From assembly GCF_024323335.1 (NCBI RefSeq), contig NC_066585.1, positions 179,617,149-179,681,148 on the forward strand: a stretch of 64,000 nt of DNA. Direction: 5' to 3'. Source of the DNA: Lathyrus oleraceus. Lineage: Eukaryota; Streptophyta; Magnoliopsida; Fabales; Fabaceae. This document shows positions 25,801-40,015 of the stretch, one piece after another; within the stretch, counting starts at the first letter, position 1, and each line of letters starts with the position of its first letter. Under the pieces are notes generated by a model. It was not told the origin of the DNA. It searched no databases and was given only the letters and a program-made list of their open reading frames with translations. The translations under genes and the position numbers were made by a program.

Positions 25801-28800
25801 TTAGTATGATTGGGTCAATGGGTAGAAACATGTTTAGGTTGAAATCCCTAATTTTCATGGTTTTGGAATGGTTAGGTCTTGATGAATATTCTCGATTTGT
25901 GATGATTTGATTGTGTTAAAACTGCAAATTAATGTTATATACTTAAAGTATTATATGAGTTATAATTTTCTGAACGTTTGACTTTTTACCGAATCGAAAT
26001 CGGAGGTCCGGAAGTCCTCCAACGATGAAAAACACAGAAAATTCTGCATTCTGTTTTTGTGTTAACCGGTTACCCACCGAGCGTTAACCGGTTACTTGCT
26101 TAAAAATCTGTTGATTTTGTTTTTGTGTTAACCGGTTAGCCACCGAGCGTTAACCGATTACTTGCTTAAAAATCTGTGATTCTGTTTTTATGTTAACCGG
26201 TTACCCACCGAGCGTTAACCGGTTGCTTGCTTGAAAATCTTCGCAGGAAATTAATTATGTTTTATGTTAACTGGTTACCCACTGAGCGTTAACCGGTTAC
26301 TTGCTGTGAAAAATGAAAAATTGAGATTTTACAAGTTGTAATCATCTTGGAATGAAATCTAATTGTGCATACTTGATAATTATTTTGTCCTTATATGATA
26401 AAATTGGGAGGTTCCTGGTAAGGGAATGGTACCCCAACCATATATACGGTTCTCCGAGTATATGAGAGTAGCATCTCTAAAAATGAATGAGACTCTTCAT
26501 ATTGATGAAGCAGCATCCCAAACAGCAAAATGAGATTCTCTGTATCATATTGAAACAACATCTTATATGATAGAATTAAGATATTCCGAATAGTGGAATG
26601 ATACCTTAATTGAATCTAAGACTCTTCGAAGATACTTAGAGCAGTATCTTAGAAGAAATTGGAATGAGACTCTTCATATTGATGAAGCAGCATCTCAAAC
26701 AGTAAAAAAATGAGGTTCTCTGTATCGAGTCGAAGCAACATCTTATCTGATAGAATTAGGATATTCCAGACCAAAGGAATGATGTATTAATTGAATCTAA
26801 GACTCTTCGAGGATACTAAAGCAGCATGTCTAAACAAATTTGGAATGAGACTCTTCATATTGATGAAGCAGCATCTCAAACAGCAAAAAATGAGATTCTC
26901 TGTATCGAGTCGAAGCAGTATCTTATCTGATAGAATTAAGATATTCCAGACCAAAGGAATGATGTCTTAATTGAATCTAAGACTCTTCGAGGATACTAGA
27001 GCAGAATCTCTAAAAAAATTGGAATGAGACTCTTCATATTGATGAAGCAGCATCTCAAAAAAAAAATGAGATTCTCTGTATCGAGTCGAAGCTGCATCTT
27101 ATCTGATAGAATTAAGATGCTCTATAACAACCCAATTTTAGTAATGAATTCTTATATTATTATTATTATTATATTTTATTTAATTATTTGGAGTGTTAAG
27201 TAATTAATTGGTTGTTAGGTAGTATAATAATTTATTATATTAATTGAATTGGTGTATTAATTAATTATTTAGTTGTTATGAGATATAATTAAATAATTGA
27301 ATTAATTAACTTGGTGTGCATATTGAGTAGTTTAATTATTTGAATTAAATAGAGACATTTAAATATTAGGTTTTATTGGGCCTAGTAATTAAATTAGATG
27401 GATCATGATTTAAGCCCAAATAGAATACTAATATAAATAGTAAGAGGAGAGGGAGAATAAGATTCATTTGATCATTTGACAACAATAGAGAAAGAGAAGA
27501 GGAAAAGTAAGGAGAAGAGGGGAAGAACAAGAGAGAAGCTAGGGTTTCCAGAAAATTGAAGAGGTAAGGGGGGAATCCTTATTATTATGGGTTAGTATGA
27601 TTGGGTCAATGGGTAGAAACATGTTTAGGTTGAAATCCCTAATTTTCATGGTTTTGGAATGGTTAGGTCTTGATGAATATTCTCGATTTGTGATGATTTG
27701 ATTGTGTTAAAACTGCAAATTAATGTTATATACTTAAAGTATTATATGAGTTATAATTTTCTGAACGTTTGACTTTTTACCGAATCGAAATCGGAGGTCC
27801 GGAAGTCCTCCAACGATGAAAAACACAGAAAATTCTGCATTCTGTTTTTGTGTTAACCGGTTACCCACCGAGCGTTAACCGGTTACTTGCTTAAAAATCT
27901 GTTGATTTTGTTTTTGTGTTAACCGGTTAGCCACCGAGCGTTAACCGATTACTTGCTTAAAAATCTGTGATTCTGTTTTTATGTTAACCGGTTACCCACC
28001 GAGCGTTAACCGGTTGCTTGCTTGAAAATCTTCGCAGGAAATTAATTATGTTTTATGTTAACTGGTTACCCACTGAGCGTTAACCGGTTACTTGCTGTGA
28101 AAAATGAAAAATTGAGATTTTACAAGTTGTAATCATCTTGGAATGAAATCTAATTGTGCATACTTGATAATTATTTTGTCCTTATATGATAAAATTGGGA
28201 GGTTCCTGGTAAGGGAATGGTACCCCAACCATATATACGGTTCTCCGAGTATATGAGAGTAGCATCTCTAAAAATGAATGAGACTCTTCATATTGATGAA
28301 GCAGCATCCCAAACAGCAAAATGAGATTCTCTGTATCATATTGAAACAACATCTTATATGATAGAATTAAGATATTCCGAATAGTGGAATGATACCTTAA
28401 TTGAATCTAAGACTCTTCGAAGATACTTAGAGCAGTATCTTAGAAGAAATTGGAATGAGACTCTTCATATTGATGAAGCAGCATCTCAAACAGTAAAAAA
28501 ATGAGGTTCTCTGTATCGAGTCGAAGCAACATCTTATCTGATAGAATTAGGATATTCCAGACCAAAGGAATGATGTATTAATTGAATCTAAGACTCTTCG
28601 AGGATACTAAAGCAGCATGTCTAAACAAATTTGGAATGAGACTCTTCATATTGATGAAGCAGCATCTCAAACAGCAAAAAATGAGATTCTCTGTATCGAG
28701 TCGAAGCAGTATCTTATCTGATAGAATTAAGATATTCCAGACCAAAGGAATGATGTCTTAATTGAATCTAAGACTCTTCGAGGATACTAGAGCAGAATCT

Positions 28801-31800
28801 CTAAAAAAATTGGAATGAGACTCTTCATATTGATGAAGCAGCATCTCAAAAAAAAAAATGAGATTCTCTGTATCGAGTCGAAGCTGCATCTTATCTGATA
28901 GAATTAAGATGCTCTATAACAACCCAATTTTAGTAATGAATTCTTATATTATTATTATTATTATATTTTATTTAATTATTTGGAGTGTTAAGTAATTAAT
29001 TGGTTGTTAGGTAGTATAATAATTTATTATATTAATTGAATTGGTGTATTAATTAATTATTTAGTTGTTATGAGATATAATTAAATAATTGAATTAATTA
29101 ACTTGGTGTGCATATTGAGTAGTTTAATTATTTGAATTAAATAGAGACATTTAAATATTAGGTTTTATTGGGCCTAGTAATTAAATTAGATGGATCATGA
29201 TTTAAGCCCAAATAGAATACTAATATAAATAGTAAGAGGAGAGGGAGAATAAGATTCATTTGATCATTTGACAACAATAGAGAAAGAGAAGAGGAAAAGT
29301 AAGGAGAAGAGGGGAAGAACAAGAGAGAAGCTAGGGTTTCCAGAAAATTGAAGAGGTAAGGGGGGAATCCTTATTATTATGGGTTAGTATGATTGGGTCA
29401 ATGGGTAGAAACATGTTTAGGTTGAAATCCCTAATTTTCATGGTTTTGGAATGGTTAGGTCTTGATGAATATTCTCGATTTGTGATGATTTGATTGTGTT
29501 AAAACTGCAAATTAATGTTATATACTTAAAGTATTATATGAGTTATAATTTTCTGAACGTTTGACTTTTTACCGAATCGAAATCGGAGGTCCGGAAGTCC
29601 TCCAACGATGAAAAACACAGAAAATTCTGCATTCTGTTTTTGTGTTAACCGGTTACCCACCGAGCGTTAACCGGTTACTTGCTTAAAAATCTGTTGATTT
29701 TGTTTTTGTGTTAACCGGTTAGCCACCGAGCGTTAACCGATTACTTGCTTAAAAATCTGTGATTCTGTTTTTATGTTAACCGGTTACCCACCGAGCGTTA
29801 ACCGGTTGCTTGCTTGAAAATCTTCGCAGGAAATTAATTATGTTTTATGTTAACTGGTTACCCACTGAGCGTTAACCGGTTACTTGCTGTGAAAAATGAA
29901 AAATTGAGATTTTACAAGTTGTAATCATCTTGGAATGAAATCTAATTGTGCATACTTGATAATTATTTTGTCCTTATATGATAAAATTGGGAGGTTCCTG
30001 GTAAGGGAATGGTACCCCAACCATATATACGGTTCTCCGAGTATATGAGAGTAGCATCTCTAAAAATGAATGAGACTCTTCATATTGATGAAGCAGCATC
30101 CCAAACAGCAAAATGAGATTCTCTGTATCATATTGAAACAACATCTTATATGATAGAATTAAGATATTCCGAATAGTGGAATGATACCTTAATTGAATCT
30201 AAGACTCTTCGAAGATACTTAGAGCAGTATCTTAGAAGAAATTGGAATGAGACTCTTCATATTGATGAAGCAGCATCTCAAACAGTAAAAAAATGAGGTT
30301 CTCTGTATCGAGTCGAAGCAACATCTTATCTGATAGAATTAGGATATTCCAGACCAAAGGAATGATGTATTAATTGAATCTAAGACTCTTCGAGGATACT
30401 AAAGCAGCATGTCTAAACAAATTTGGAATGAGACTCTTCATATTGATGAAGCAGCATCTCAAACAGCAAAAAATGAGATTCTCTGTATCGAGTCGAAGCA
30501 GTATCTTATCTGATAGAATTAAGATATTCCAGACCAAAGGAATGATGTCTTAATTGAATCTAAGACTCTTCGAGGATACTAGAGCAGAATCTCTAAAAAA
30601 ATTGGAATGAGACTCTTCATATTGATGAAGCAGCATCTCAAAAAAAAAATGAGATTCTCTGTATCGAGTCGAAGCTGCATCTTATCTGATAGAATTAAGA
30701 TGCTCTATAACAACCCAATTTTAGTAATGAATTCTTATATTATTATTATTATTATATTTTATTTAATTATTTGGAGTGTTAAGTAATTAATTGGTTGTTA
30801 GGTAGTATAATAATTTATTATATTAATTGAATTGGTGTATTAATTAATTATTTAGTTGTTATGAGATATAATTAAATAATTGAATTAATTAACTTGGTGT
30901 GCATATTGAGTAGTTTAATTATTTGAATTAAATAGAGACATTTAAATATTAGGTTTTATTGGGCCTAGTAATTAAATTAGATGGATCATGATTTAAGCCC
31001 AAATAGAATACTAATATAAATAGTAAGAGGAGAGGGAGAATAAGATTCATTTGATCATTTGACAACAATAGAGAAAGAGAAGAGGAAAAGTAAGGAGAAG
31101 AGGGGAAGAACAAGAGAGAAGCTAGGGTTTCCAGAAAATTGAAGAGGTAAGGGGGGAATCCTTATTATTATGGGTTAGTATGATTGGGTCAATGGGTAGA
31201 AACATGTTTAGGTTGAAATCCCTAATTTTCATGGTTTTGGAATGGTTAGGTCTTGATGAATATTCTCGATTTGTGATGATTTGATTGTGTTAAAACTGCA
31301 AATTAATGTTATATACTTAAAGTATTATATGAGTTATAATTTTCTGAACGTTTGACTTTTTACCGAATCGAAATCGGAGGTCCGGAAGTCCTCCAACGAT
31401 GAAAAACACAGAAAATTCTGCATTCTGTTTTTGTGTTAACCGGTTACCCACCGAGCGTTAACCGGTTACTTGCTTAAAAATCTGTTGATTTTGTTTTTGT
31501 GTTAACCGGTTAGCCACCGAGCGTTAACCGATTACTTGCTTAAAAATCTGTGATTCTGTTTTTATGTTAACCGGTTACCCACCGAGCGTTAACCGGTTGC
31601 TTGCTTGAAAATCTTCGCAGGAAATTAATTATGTTTTATGTTAACTGGTTACCCACTGAGCGTTAACCGGTTACTTGCTGTGAAAAATGAAAAATTGAGA
31701 TTTTACAAGTTGTAATCATCTTGGAATGAAATCTAATTGTGCATACTTGATAATTATTTTGTCCTTATATGATAAAATTGGGAGGTTCCTGGTAAGGGAA

Positions 31801-33551
31801 TGGTACCCCAACCATATATACGGTTCTCCGAGTATATGAGAGTAGCATCTCTAAAAATGAATGAGACTCTTCATATTGATGAAGCAGCATCCCAAACAGC
31901 AAAATGAGATTCTCTGTATCATATTGAAACAACATCTTATATGATAGAATTAAGATATTCCGAATAGTGGAATGATACCTTAATTGAATCTAAGACTCTT
32001 CGAAGATACTTAGAGCAGTATCTTAGAAGAAATTGGAATGAGACTCTTCATATTGATGAAGCAGCATCTCAAACAGTAAAAAAATGAGGTTCTCTGTATC
32101 GAGTCGAAGCAACATCTTATCTGATAGAATTAGGATATTCCAGACCAAAGGAATGATGTATTAATTGAATCTAAGACTCTTCGAGGATACTAAAGCAGCA
32201 TGTCTAAACAAATTTGGAATGAGACTCTTCATATTGATGAAGCAGCATCTCAAACAGCAAAAAATGAGATTCTCTGTATCGAGTCGAAGCAGTATCTTAT
32301 CTGATAGAATTAAGATATTCCAGACCAAAGGAATGATGTCTTAATTGAATCTAAGACTCTTCGAGGATACTAGAGCAGAATCTCTAAAAAAATTGGAATG
32401 AGACTCTTCATATTGATGAAGCAGCATCTCAAAAAAAAAATGAGATTCTCTGTATCGAGTCGAAGCTGCATCTTATCTGATAGAATTAAGATGCTCTATA
32501 ACAACCCAATTTTAGTAATGAATTCTTATATTATTATTATTATTATATTTTATTTAATTATTTGGAGTGTTAAGTAATTAATTGGTTGTTAGGTAGTATA
32601 ATAATTTATTATATTAATTGAATTGGTGTATTAATTAATTATTTAGTTGTTATGAGATATAATTAAATAATTGAATTAATTAACTTGGTGTGCATATTGA
32701 GTAGTTTAATTATTTGAATTAAATAGAGACATTTAAATATTAGGTTTTATTGGGCCTAGTAATTAAATTAGATGGATCATGATTTAAGCCCAAATAGAAT
32801 ACTAATATAAATAGTAAGAGGAGAGGGAGAATAAGATTCATTTGATCATTTGACAACAATAGAGAAAGAGAAGAGGAAAAGTAAGGAGAAGAGGGGAAGA
32901 ACAAGAGAGAAGCTAGGGTTTCCAGAAAATTGAAGAGGTAAGGGGGGAATCCTTATTATTATGGGTTAGTATGATTGGGTCAATGGGTAGAAACATGTTT
33001 AGGTTGAAATCCCTAATTTTCATGGTTTTGGAATGGTTAGGTCTTGATGAATATTCTCGATTTGTGATGATTTGATTGTGTTAAAACTGCAAATTAATGT
33101 TATATACTTAAAGTATTATATGAGTTATAATTTTCTGAACGTTTGACTTTTTACCGAATCGAAATCGGAGGTCCGGAAGTCCTCCAACGATGAAAAACAC
33201 AGAAAATTCTGCATTCTGTTTTTGTGTTAACCGGTTACCCACCGAGCGTTAACCGGTTACTTGCTTAAAAATCTGTTGATTTTGTTTTTGTGTTAACCGG
33301 TTAGCCACCGAGCGTTAACCGATTACTTGCTTAAAAATCTGTGATTCTGTTTTTATGTTAACCGGTTACCCACCGAGCGTTAACCGGTTGCTTGCTTGAA
33401 AATCTTCGCAGGAAATTAATTATGTTTTATGTTAACTGGTTACCCACTGAGCGTTAACCGGTTACTTGCTGTGAAAAATGAAAAATTGAGATTTTACAAG
33501 TTGTAATCATCTTGGAATGAAATCTAATTGTGCATACTTGATAATTATTTT

Positions 33552-35517
33552 GTCCTTATATGATAAAATTGGGAGGTTCCTGGTAAGGGAATGGTACCCC
33601 AACCATATATACGGTTCTCCGAGTATATGAGAGTAGCATCTCTAAAAATGAATGAGACTCTTCATATTGATGAAGCAGCATCCCAAACAGCAAAATGAGA
33701 TTCTCTGTATCATATTGAAACAACATCTTATATGATAGAATTAAGATATTCCGAATAGTGGAATGATACCTTAATTGAATCTAAGACTCTTCGAAGATAC
33801 TTAGAGCAGTATCTTAGAAGAAATTGGAATGAGACTCTTCATATTGATGAAGCAGCATCTCAAACAGTAAAAAAATGAGGTTCTCTGTATCGAGTCGAAG
33901 CAACATCTTATCTGATAGAATTAGGATATTCCAGACCAAAGGAATGATGTATTAATTGAATCTAAGACTCTTCGAGGATACTAAAGCAGCATGTCTAAAC
34001 AAATTTGGAATGAGACTCTTCATATTGATGAAGCAGCATCTAAACAGCAAAAAATGAGATTCTCTGTATCGAGTCGAAGCAACATCTTATCTGATAGAAT
34101 TAGGATATTCCAGACCAAAGGAATGATGTATTAATTGAATCTAAGACTCTTCGAGGATACTAAAGCAGCATGTCTAAACAAATTTGGAATGAGACTCTTC
34201 ATATTGATGAAGCAGCATCTCAAACAGCAAAAAATGTTCTCTGTATCGAGTCGAAGCAGTATCTTATCTGATAGAATTAAGATATTCCAGACCAAAGGAA
34301 TGATGTCTTAATTGAATCTAAGACTCTTCGAGGATACTAGAGCAGAATCTCTAAAAAAATTGGAATGAGACTCTTCATATTGATGAAGCAGCATCTCAAA
34401 AAAAAAATGAGATTCTCTGTATCGAGTCGAAGCTGCATCTTATCTGATAGAATTAAGATGCTCTATAACAACCCAATTTTAGTAATGAATTCTTATATTA
34501 TTATTATTATTATATTTTATTTAATTATTTGGAGTGTTAAGTAATTAATTGGTTGTTAGGTAGTATAATAATTTATTATATTAATTGAATTGGTGTATTA
34601 ATTAATTATTTAGTTGTTATGAGATATAATTAAATAATTGAATTAATTAACTTGGTGTGCATATTGAGTAGTTTAATTATTTGAATTAAATAGAGACATT
34701 TAAATATTAGGTTTTATTGGGCCTAGTAATTAAATTAGATGGATCATGATTTAAGCCCAAATAGAATACTAATATAAATAGTAAGAGGAGAGGGAGAATA
34801 AGATTCATTTGATCATTTGACAACAATAGAGAAAGAGAAGAGGAAAAGTAAGGAGAAGAGGGGAAGAACAAGAGAGAAGCTAGGGTTTCCAGAAAATTGA
34901 AGAGGTAAGGGGGGAATCCTTATTATTATGGGTTAGTATGATTGGGTCAATGGGTAGAAACATGTTTAGGTTGAAATCCCTAATTTTCATGGTTTTGGAA
35001 TGGTTAGGTCTTGATGAATATTCTCGATTTGTGATGATTTGATTGTGTTAAAACTGCAAATTAATGTTATATACTTAAAGTATTATATGAGTTATAATTT
35101 TCTGAACGTTTGACTTTTTACCGAATCGAAATCGGAGGTCCGGAAGTCCTCAACGATGAAAAACACAGAAAATTCTGCATTCTGTTTTTGTGTTAACCGG
35201 TTACCCACCGAGCGTTAACCGGTTACTTGCTTAAAAATCTGTTGATTTTGTTTTTGTGTTAACCGGTTAGCCACCGAGCGTTAACCGATTACTTGCTTAA
35301 AAATCTGTGATTCTGTTTTTATGTTAACCGGTTACCCACCGAGCGTTAACCGGTTGCTTGCTTGAAAATCTTCGCAGGAAATTAATTATGTTTTATGTTA
35401 ACTGGTTACCCACTGAGCGTTAACCGGTTACTTGCTGTGAAAAATGAAAAATTGAGATTTTACAAGTTGTAATCATCTTGGAATGAAATCTAATTGTGCA
35501 TACTTGATAATTATTTT
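33552..35517 (+). repeat. Array unit 18, expanded to 1966 bp by an extra sub-repeat
   Basis: The segment beginning AACATCTTATCTGATAGAATTAGG and ending in the CAGCATCT...GCAAAAAATG box occurs twice in a row (from 33900 and from 34079), where other units have it once. The first extra copy lacks a C (CAGCATCTAAACAGC at about 34037). The second lacks part of GAGATT (AAAAATGTTCTCTG near 34233). Near 35149 the LTR part reads CCTCAACG, one C fewer than the other units. Confidence 0.88.
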
Positions 35518-37309
35518 GTCCTTATATGATAAAATTGGGAGGTTCCTGGTAAGGGAATGGTACCCCAACCATATATACGGTTCTCCGAGTATATGAGAGT
35601 AGCATCTCTAAAAATGAATGAGACTCTTCATATTGATGAAGCAGCATCCCAAACAGCAAAATGAGATTCTCTGTATCATATTGAAACAACATCTTATATG
35701 ATAGAATTAAGATATTCCGAATAGTGGAATGATACCTTAATTGAATCTAAGACTCTTCGAAGATACTTAGAGCAGTATCTTAGAAGAAATTGGAATGAGA
35801 CTCTTCATATTGATGAAGCAGCATCTCAAACAGTAAAAAAATGAGGTTCTCTGTATCGAGTCGAAGCAACATCTTATCTGATAGAATTAGGATATTCCAG
35901 ACCAAAGGAATGATGTATTAATTGAATCTAAGACTCTTCGAGGATACTAAAGCAGCATGTCTAAACAAATTTGGAATGAGACTCTTCATATTGATGAAGC
36001 AGCATCTCAAACAGCAAAAAATGTGATTCTCTGTATCGAGTCGAAGCAGTATCTTATCTGATAGAATTAAGATATTCCAGACCAAAGGAATGATGTCTTA
36101 ATTGAATCTAAGACTCTTCGAGGATACTAGAGCAGAATCTCTAAAAAAATTGGAATGAGACTCTTCATATTGATGAAGCAGCATCTCAAAAAAAAAAATG
36201 AGATTCTCTGTATCGAGTCGAAGCTGCATCTTATCTGATAGAATTAAGATGCTCTATAACAACCCAATTTTAGTAATGAATTCTTATATTATTATTATTA
36301 TTATATTTTATTTAATTATTTGGAGTGTTAAGTAATTAATTGGTTGTTAGGTAGTATAATAATTTATTATATTAATTGAATTGGTGTATTAATTAATTAT
36401 TTAGTTGTTATGAGATATAATTAAATAATTGAATTAATTAACTTGGTGTGCATATTGAGTAGTTTAATTATTTGAATTAAATAGAGACATTTAAATATTA
36501 GGTTTTATTGGGCCTAGTAATTAAATTAGATGGATCATGATTTAAGCCCAAATAGAATACTAATATAAATAGTAAGAGGAGAGGGAGAATAAGATTCATT
36601 TGATCATTTGACAACAATAGAGAAAGAGAAGAGGAAAAGTAAGGAGAAGAGGGGAAGAACAAGAGAGAAGCTAGGGTTTCCAGAAAATTGAAGAGGTAAG
36701 GGGGGAATCCTTATTATTATGGGTTAGTATGATTGGGTCAATGGGTAGAAACATGTTTAGGTTGAAATCCCTAATTTTCATGGTTTTGGAATGGTTAGGT
36801 CTTGATGAATATTCTCGATTTGTGATGATTTGATTGTGTTAAAACTGCAAATTAATGTTATATACTTAAAGTATTATATGAGTTATAATTTTCTGAACGT
36901 TTGACTTTTTACCGAATCGAAATCGGAGGTCCGGAAGTCCTCAAACGATGAAAAACACAGAAAATTCTGCATTCTGTTTTTGTGTTAACCGGTTACCCAC
37001 CGAGCGTTAACCGGTTACTTGCTTAAAAATCTGTTGATTTTGTTTTTGTGTTAACCGGTTAGCCACCGAGCGTTAACCGATTACTTGCTTAAAAATCTGT
37101 GATTCTGTTTTTATGTTAACCGGTTACCCACCGAGCGTTAACCGGTTGCTTGCTTGAAAATCTTCGCAGGAAATTAATTATGTTTTATGTTAACTGGTTA
37201 CCCACTGAGCGTTAACCGGTTACTTGCTGTGAAAAATGAAAAATTGAGATTTTACAAGTTGTAATCATCTTGGAATGAAATCTAATTGTGCATACTTGAT
37301 AATTATTTT

Positions 37310-39279
37310 GTCCTTATATGATAAAATTGGGAGGTTCCTGGTAAGGGAATGGTACCCCAACCATATATACGGTTCTCCGAGTATATGAGAGTAGCATCTC
37401 TAAAAATGAATGAGACTCTTCATATTGATGAAGCAGCATCCCAAACAGCAAAATGAGATTCTCTGTATCATATTGAAACAACATCTTATATGATAGAATT
37501 AAGATATTCCGAATAGTGGAATGATACCTTAATTGAATCTAAGACTCTTCGAAGATACTTAGAGCAGTATCTTAGAAGAAATTGGAATGAGACTCTTCAT
37601 ATTGATGAAGCAGCATCTCAAACAGTAAAAAAATGAGGTTCTCTGTATCGAGTCGAAGCAACATCTTATCTGATAGAATTAGGATATTCCAGACCAAAGG
37701 AATGATGTATTAATTGAATCTAAGACTCTTCGAGGATACTAAAGCAGCATGTCTAAACAAATTTGGAATGAGACTCTTCATATTGATGAAGCAGCATCTT
37801 AAACAGCAAAAAATGAGATTCTCTGTATCGAGTCGAAGCAACATCTTATCTGATAGAATTAGGATATTCCAGACCAAAGGAATGATGTATTAATTGAATC
37901 TAAGACTCTTCGAGGATACTAAAGCAGCATGTCTAAACAAATTTGGAATGAGACTCTTCATATTGATGAAGCAGCATCTCAAACAGCAAAAAATGTGATT
38001 CTCTGTATCGAGTCGAAGCAGTATCTTATCTGATAGAATTAAGATATTCCAGACCAAAGGAATGATGTCTTAATTGAATCTAAGACTCTTCGAGGATACT
38101 AGAGCAGAATCTCTAAAAAAATTGGAATGAGACTCTTCATATTGATGAAGCAGCATCTCAAAAAAAAATGAGATTCTCTGTATCGAGTCGAAGCTGCATC
38201 TTATCTGATAGAATTAAGATGCTCTATAACAACCCAATTTTAGTAATGAATTCTTATATTATTATTATTATTATATTTTATTTAATTATTTGGAGTGTTA
38301 AGTAATTAATTGGTTGTTAGGTAGTATAATAATTTATTATATTAATTGAATTGGTGTATTAATTAATTATTTAGTTGTTATGAGATATAATTAAATAATT
38401 GAATTAATTAACTTGGTGTGCATATTGAGTAGTTTAATTATTTGAATTAAATAGAGACATTTAAATATTAGGTTTTATTGGGCCTAGTAATTAAATTAGA
38501 TGGATCATGATTTAAGCCCAAATAAAATACTAATATAAATAGTAAGAGGAGAGGGAGAATAAGATTCATTTGATCATTTGACAACAATAGAGAAAGAGAA
38601 GAGGAAAAGTAAGGAGAAGAGGGGAAGAACAAGAGAGAAGCTAGGGTTTCCAGAAAATTGAAGAGGTAAGGGGGGAATCCTTATTATTATGGGTTAGTAT
38701 GATTGGGTCAATGGGTAGAAACATGTTTAGGTTGAAATCCCTAATTTTCATGGTTTTGGAATGGTTAGGTCTTGATGAATATTCTCGATTTGTGATGATT
38801 TGATTGTGTTAAAACTGCAAATTAATATTATATACTTAAAGTATTATATGAGTTATAATTTTCTGAACGTTTGACTTTTTACCGAATCGAAATCGGAGGT
38901 CCGGAAGTCCTCAAACGATGAAAAACACAGAAAATTCTGCATTCTGTTTTTGTGTTAACCGGTTACCCACCGAGCGTTAACCGGTTACTTGCTTAAAAAT
39001 CTGTTGATTTTGTTTTTGTGTTAACCGGTTAGCCACCGAGCGTTAACCGATTACTTGCTTAAAAATCTGTGATTCTGTTTTTATGTTAACCGGTTACCCA
39101 CCGAGCGTTAACCGGTTGCTTGCTTGAAAATCTTCGCAGGAAATTAATTATGTTTTATGTTAACTGGTTACCCACTGAGCGTTAACCGGTTACTTGCTGT
39201 GAAAAATGAAAAATTGAGATTTTACAAGTTGTAATCATCTTGGAATGAAATCTAATTGTGCATACTTGATAATTATTTT
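37310..39279 (+). repeat. Array unit 20, expanded to 1970 bp by an extra sub-repeat
   Basis: It has the same kind of internal duplication as unit 18, with junction reading CAGCATCTTAAACAGC at about 37795. It shares AAAAATGTGATTCTC and CCTCAAACG with the normal-length unit 19 (35518-37309), so units 18-20 form a related group. Private changes include CCAAATAAAATAC near 38521 and AATTAATATTAT near 38821. Confidence 0.88.
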
Positions 39280-40015
39280 GTCCTTATATGATAAAATTGG
39301 GAGGTTCCTGGTAAGGGAATGGTACCCCAACCATATATACGGTTCTCCGAGTATATGAGAGTAGCATCTCTAAAAATGAATGAGACTCTTCATATTGATG
39401 AAGCAGCATCCCAAACAGCAAAATGAGATTCTCTGTATCATATTGAAACAACATCTTATATGATAGAATTAAGATATTCCGAATAGTGGAATGATACCTT
39501 AATTGAATCTAAGACTCTTCGAAGATACTTAGAGCAGTATCTTAGAAGAAATTGGAATGAGACTCTTCATATTGATGAAGCAGCATCTCAAACAGTAAAA
39601 AAATGAGGTTCTCTGTATCGAGTCGAAGCAACATCTTATCTGATAGAATTAGGATATTCCAGACCAAAGGAATGATGTATTAATTGAATCTAAGACTCTT
39701 CGAGGATACTAAAGCAGCATGTCTAAACAAATTTGGAATGAGACTCTTCATATTGATGAAGCAGCATCTCAAACAGCAAAAAATGAGATTCTCTGTATCG
39801 AGTCGAAGCAGTATCTTATCTGATAGAATTAAGATATTCCAGACCAAAGGAATGATGTCTTAATTGAATCTAAGACTCTTCGAGGATACTAGAGCAGAAT
39901 CTCTAAAAAAATTGGAATGAGACTCTTCATATTGATGAAGCAGCATCTCAAAAAAAAAATGAGATTCTCTGTATCGAGTCGAAGCTGCATCTTATCTGAT
40001 AGAATTAAGATGCTC

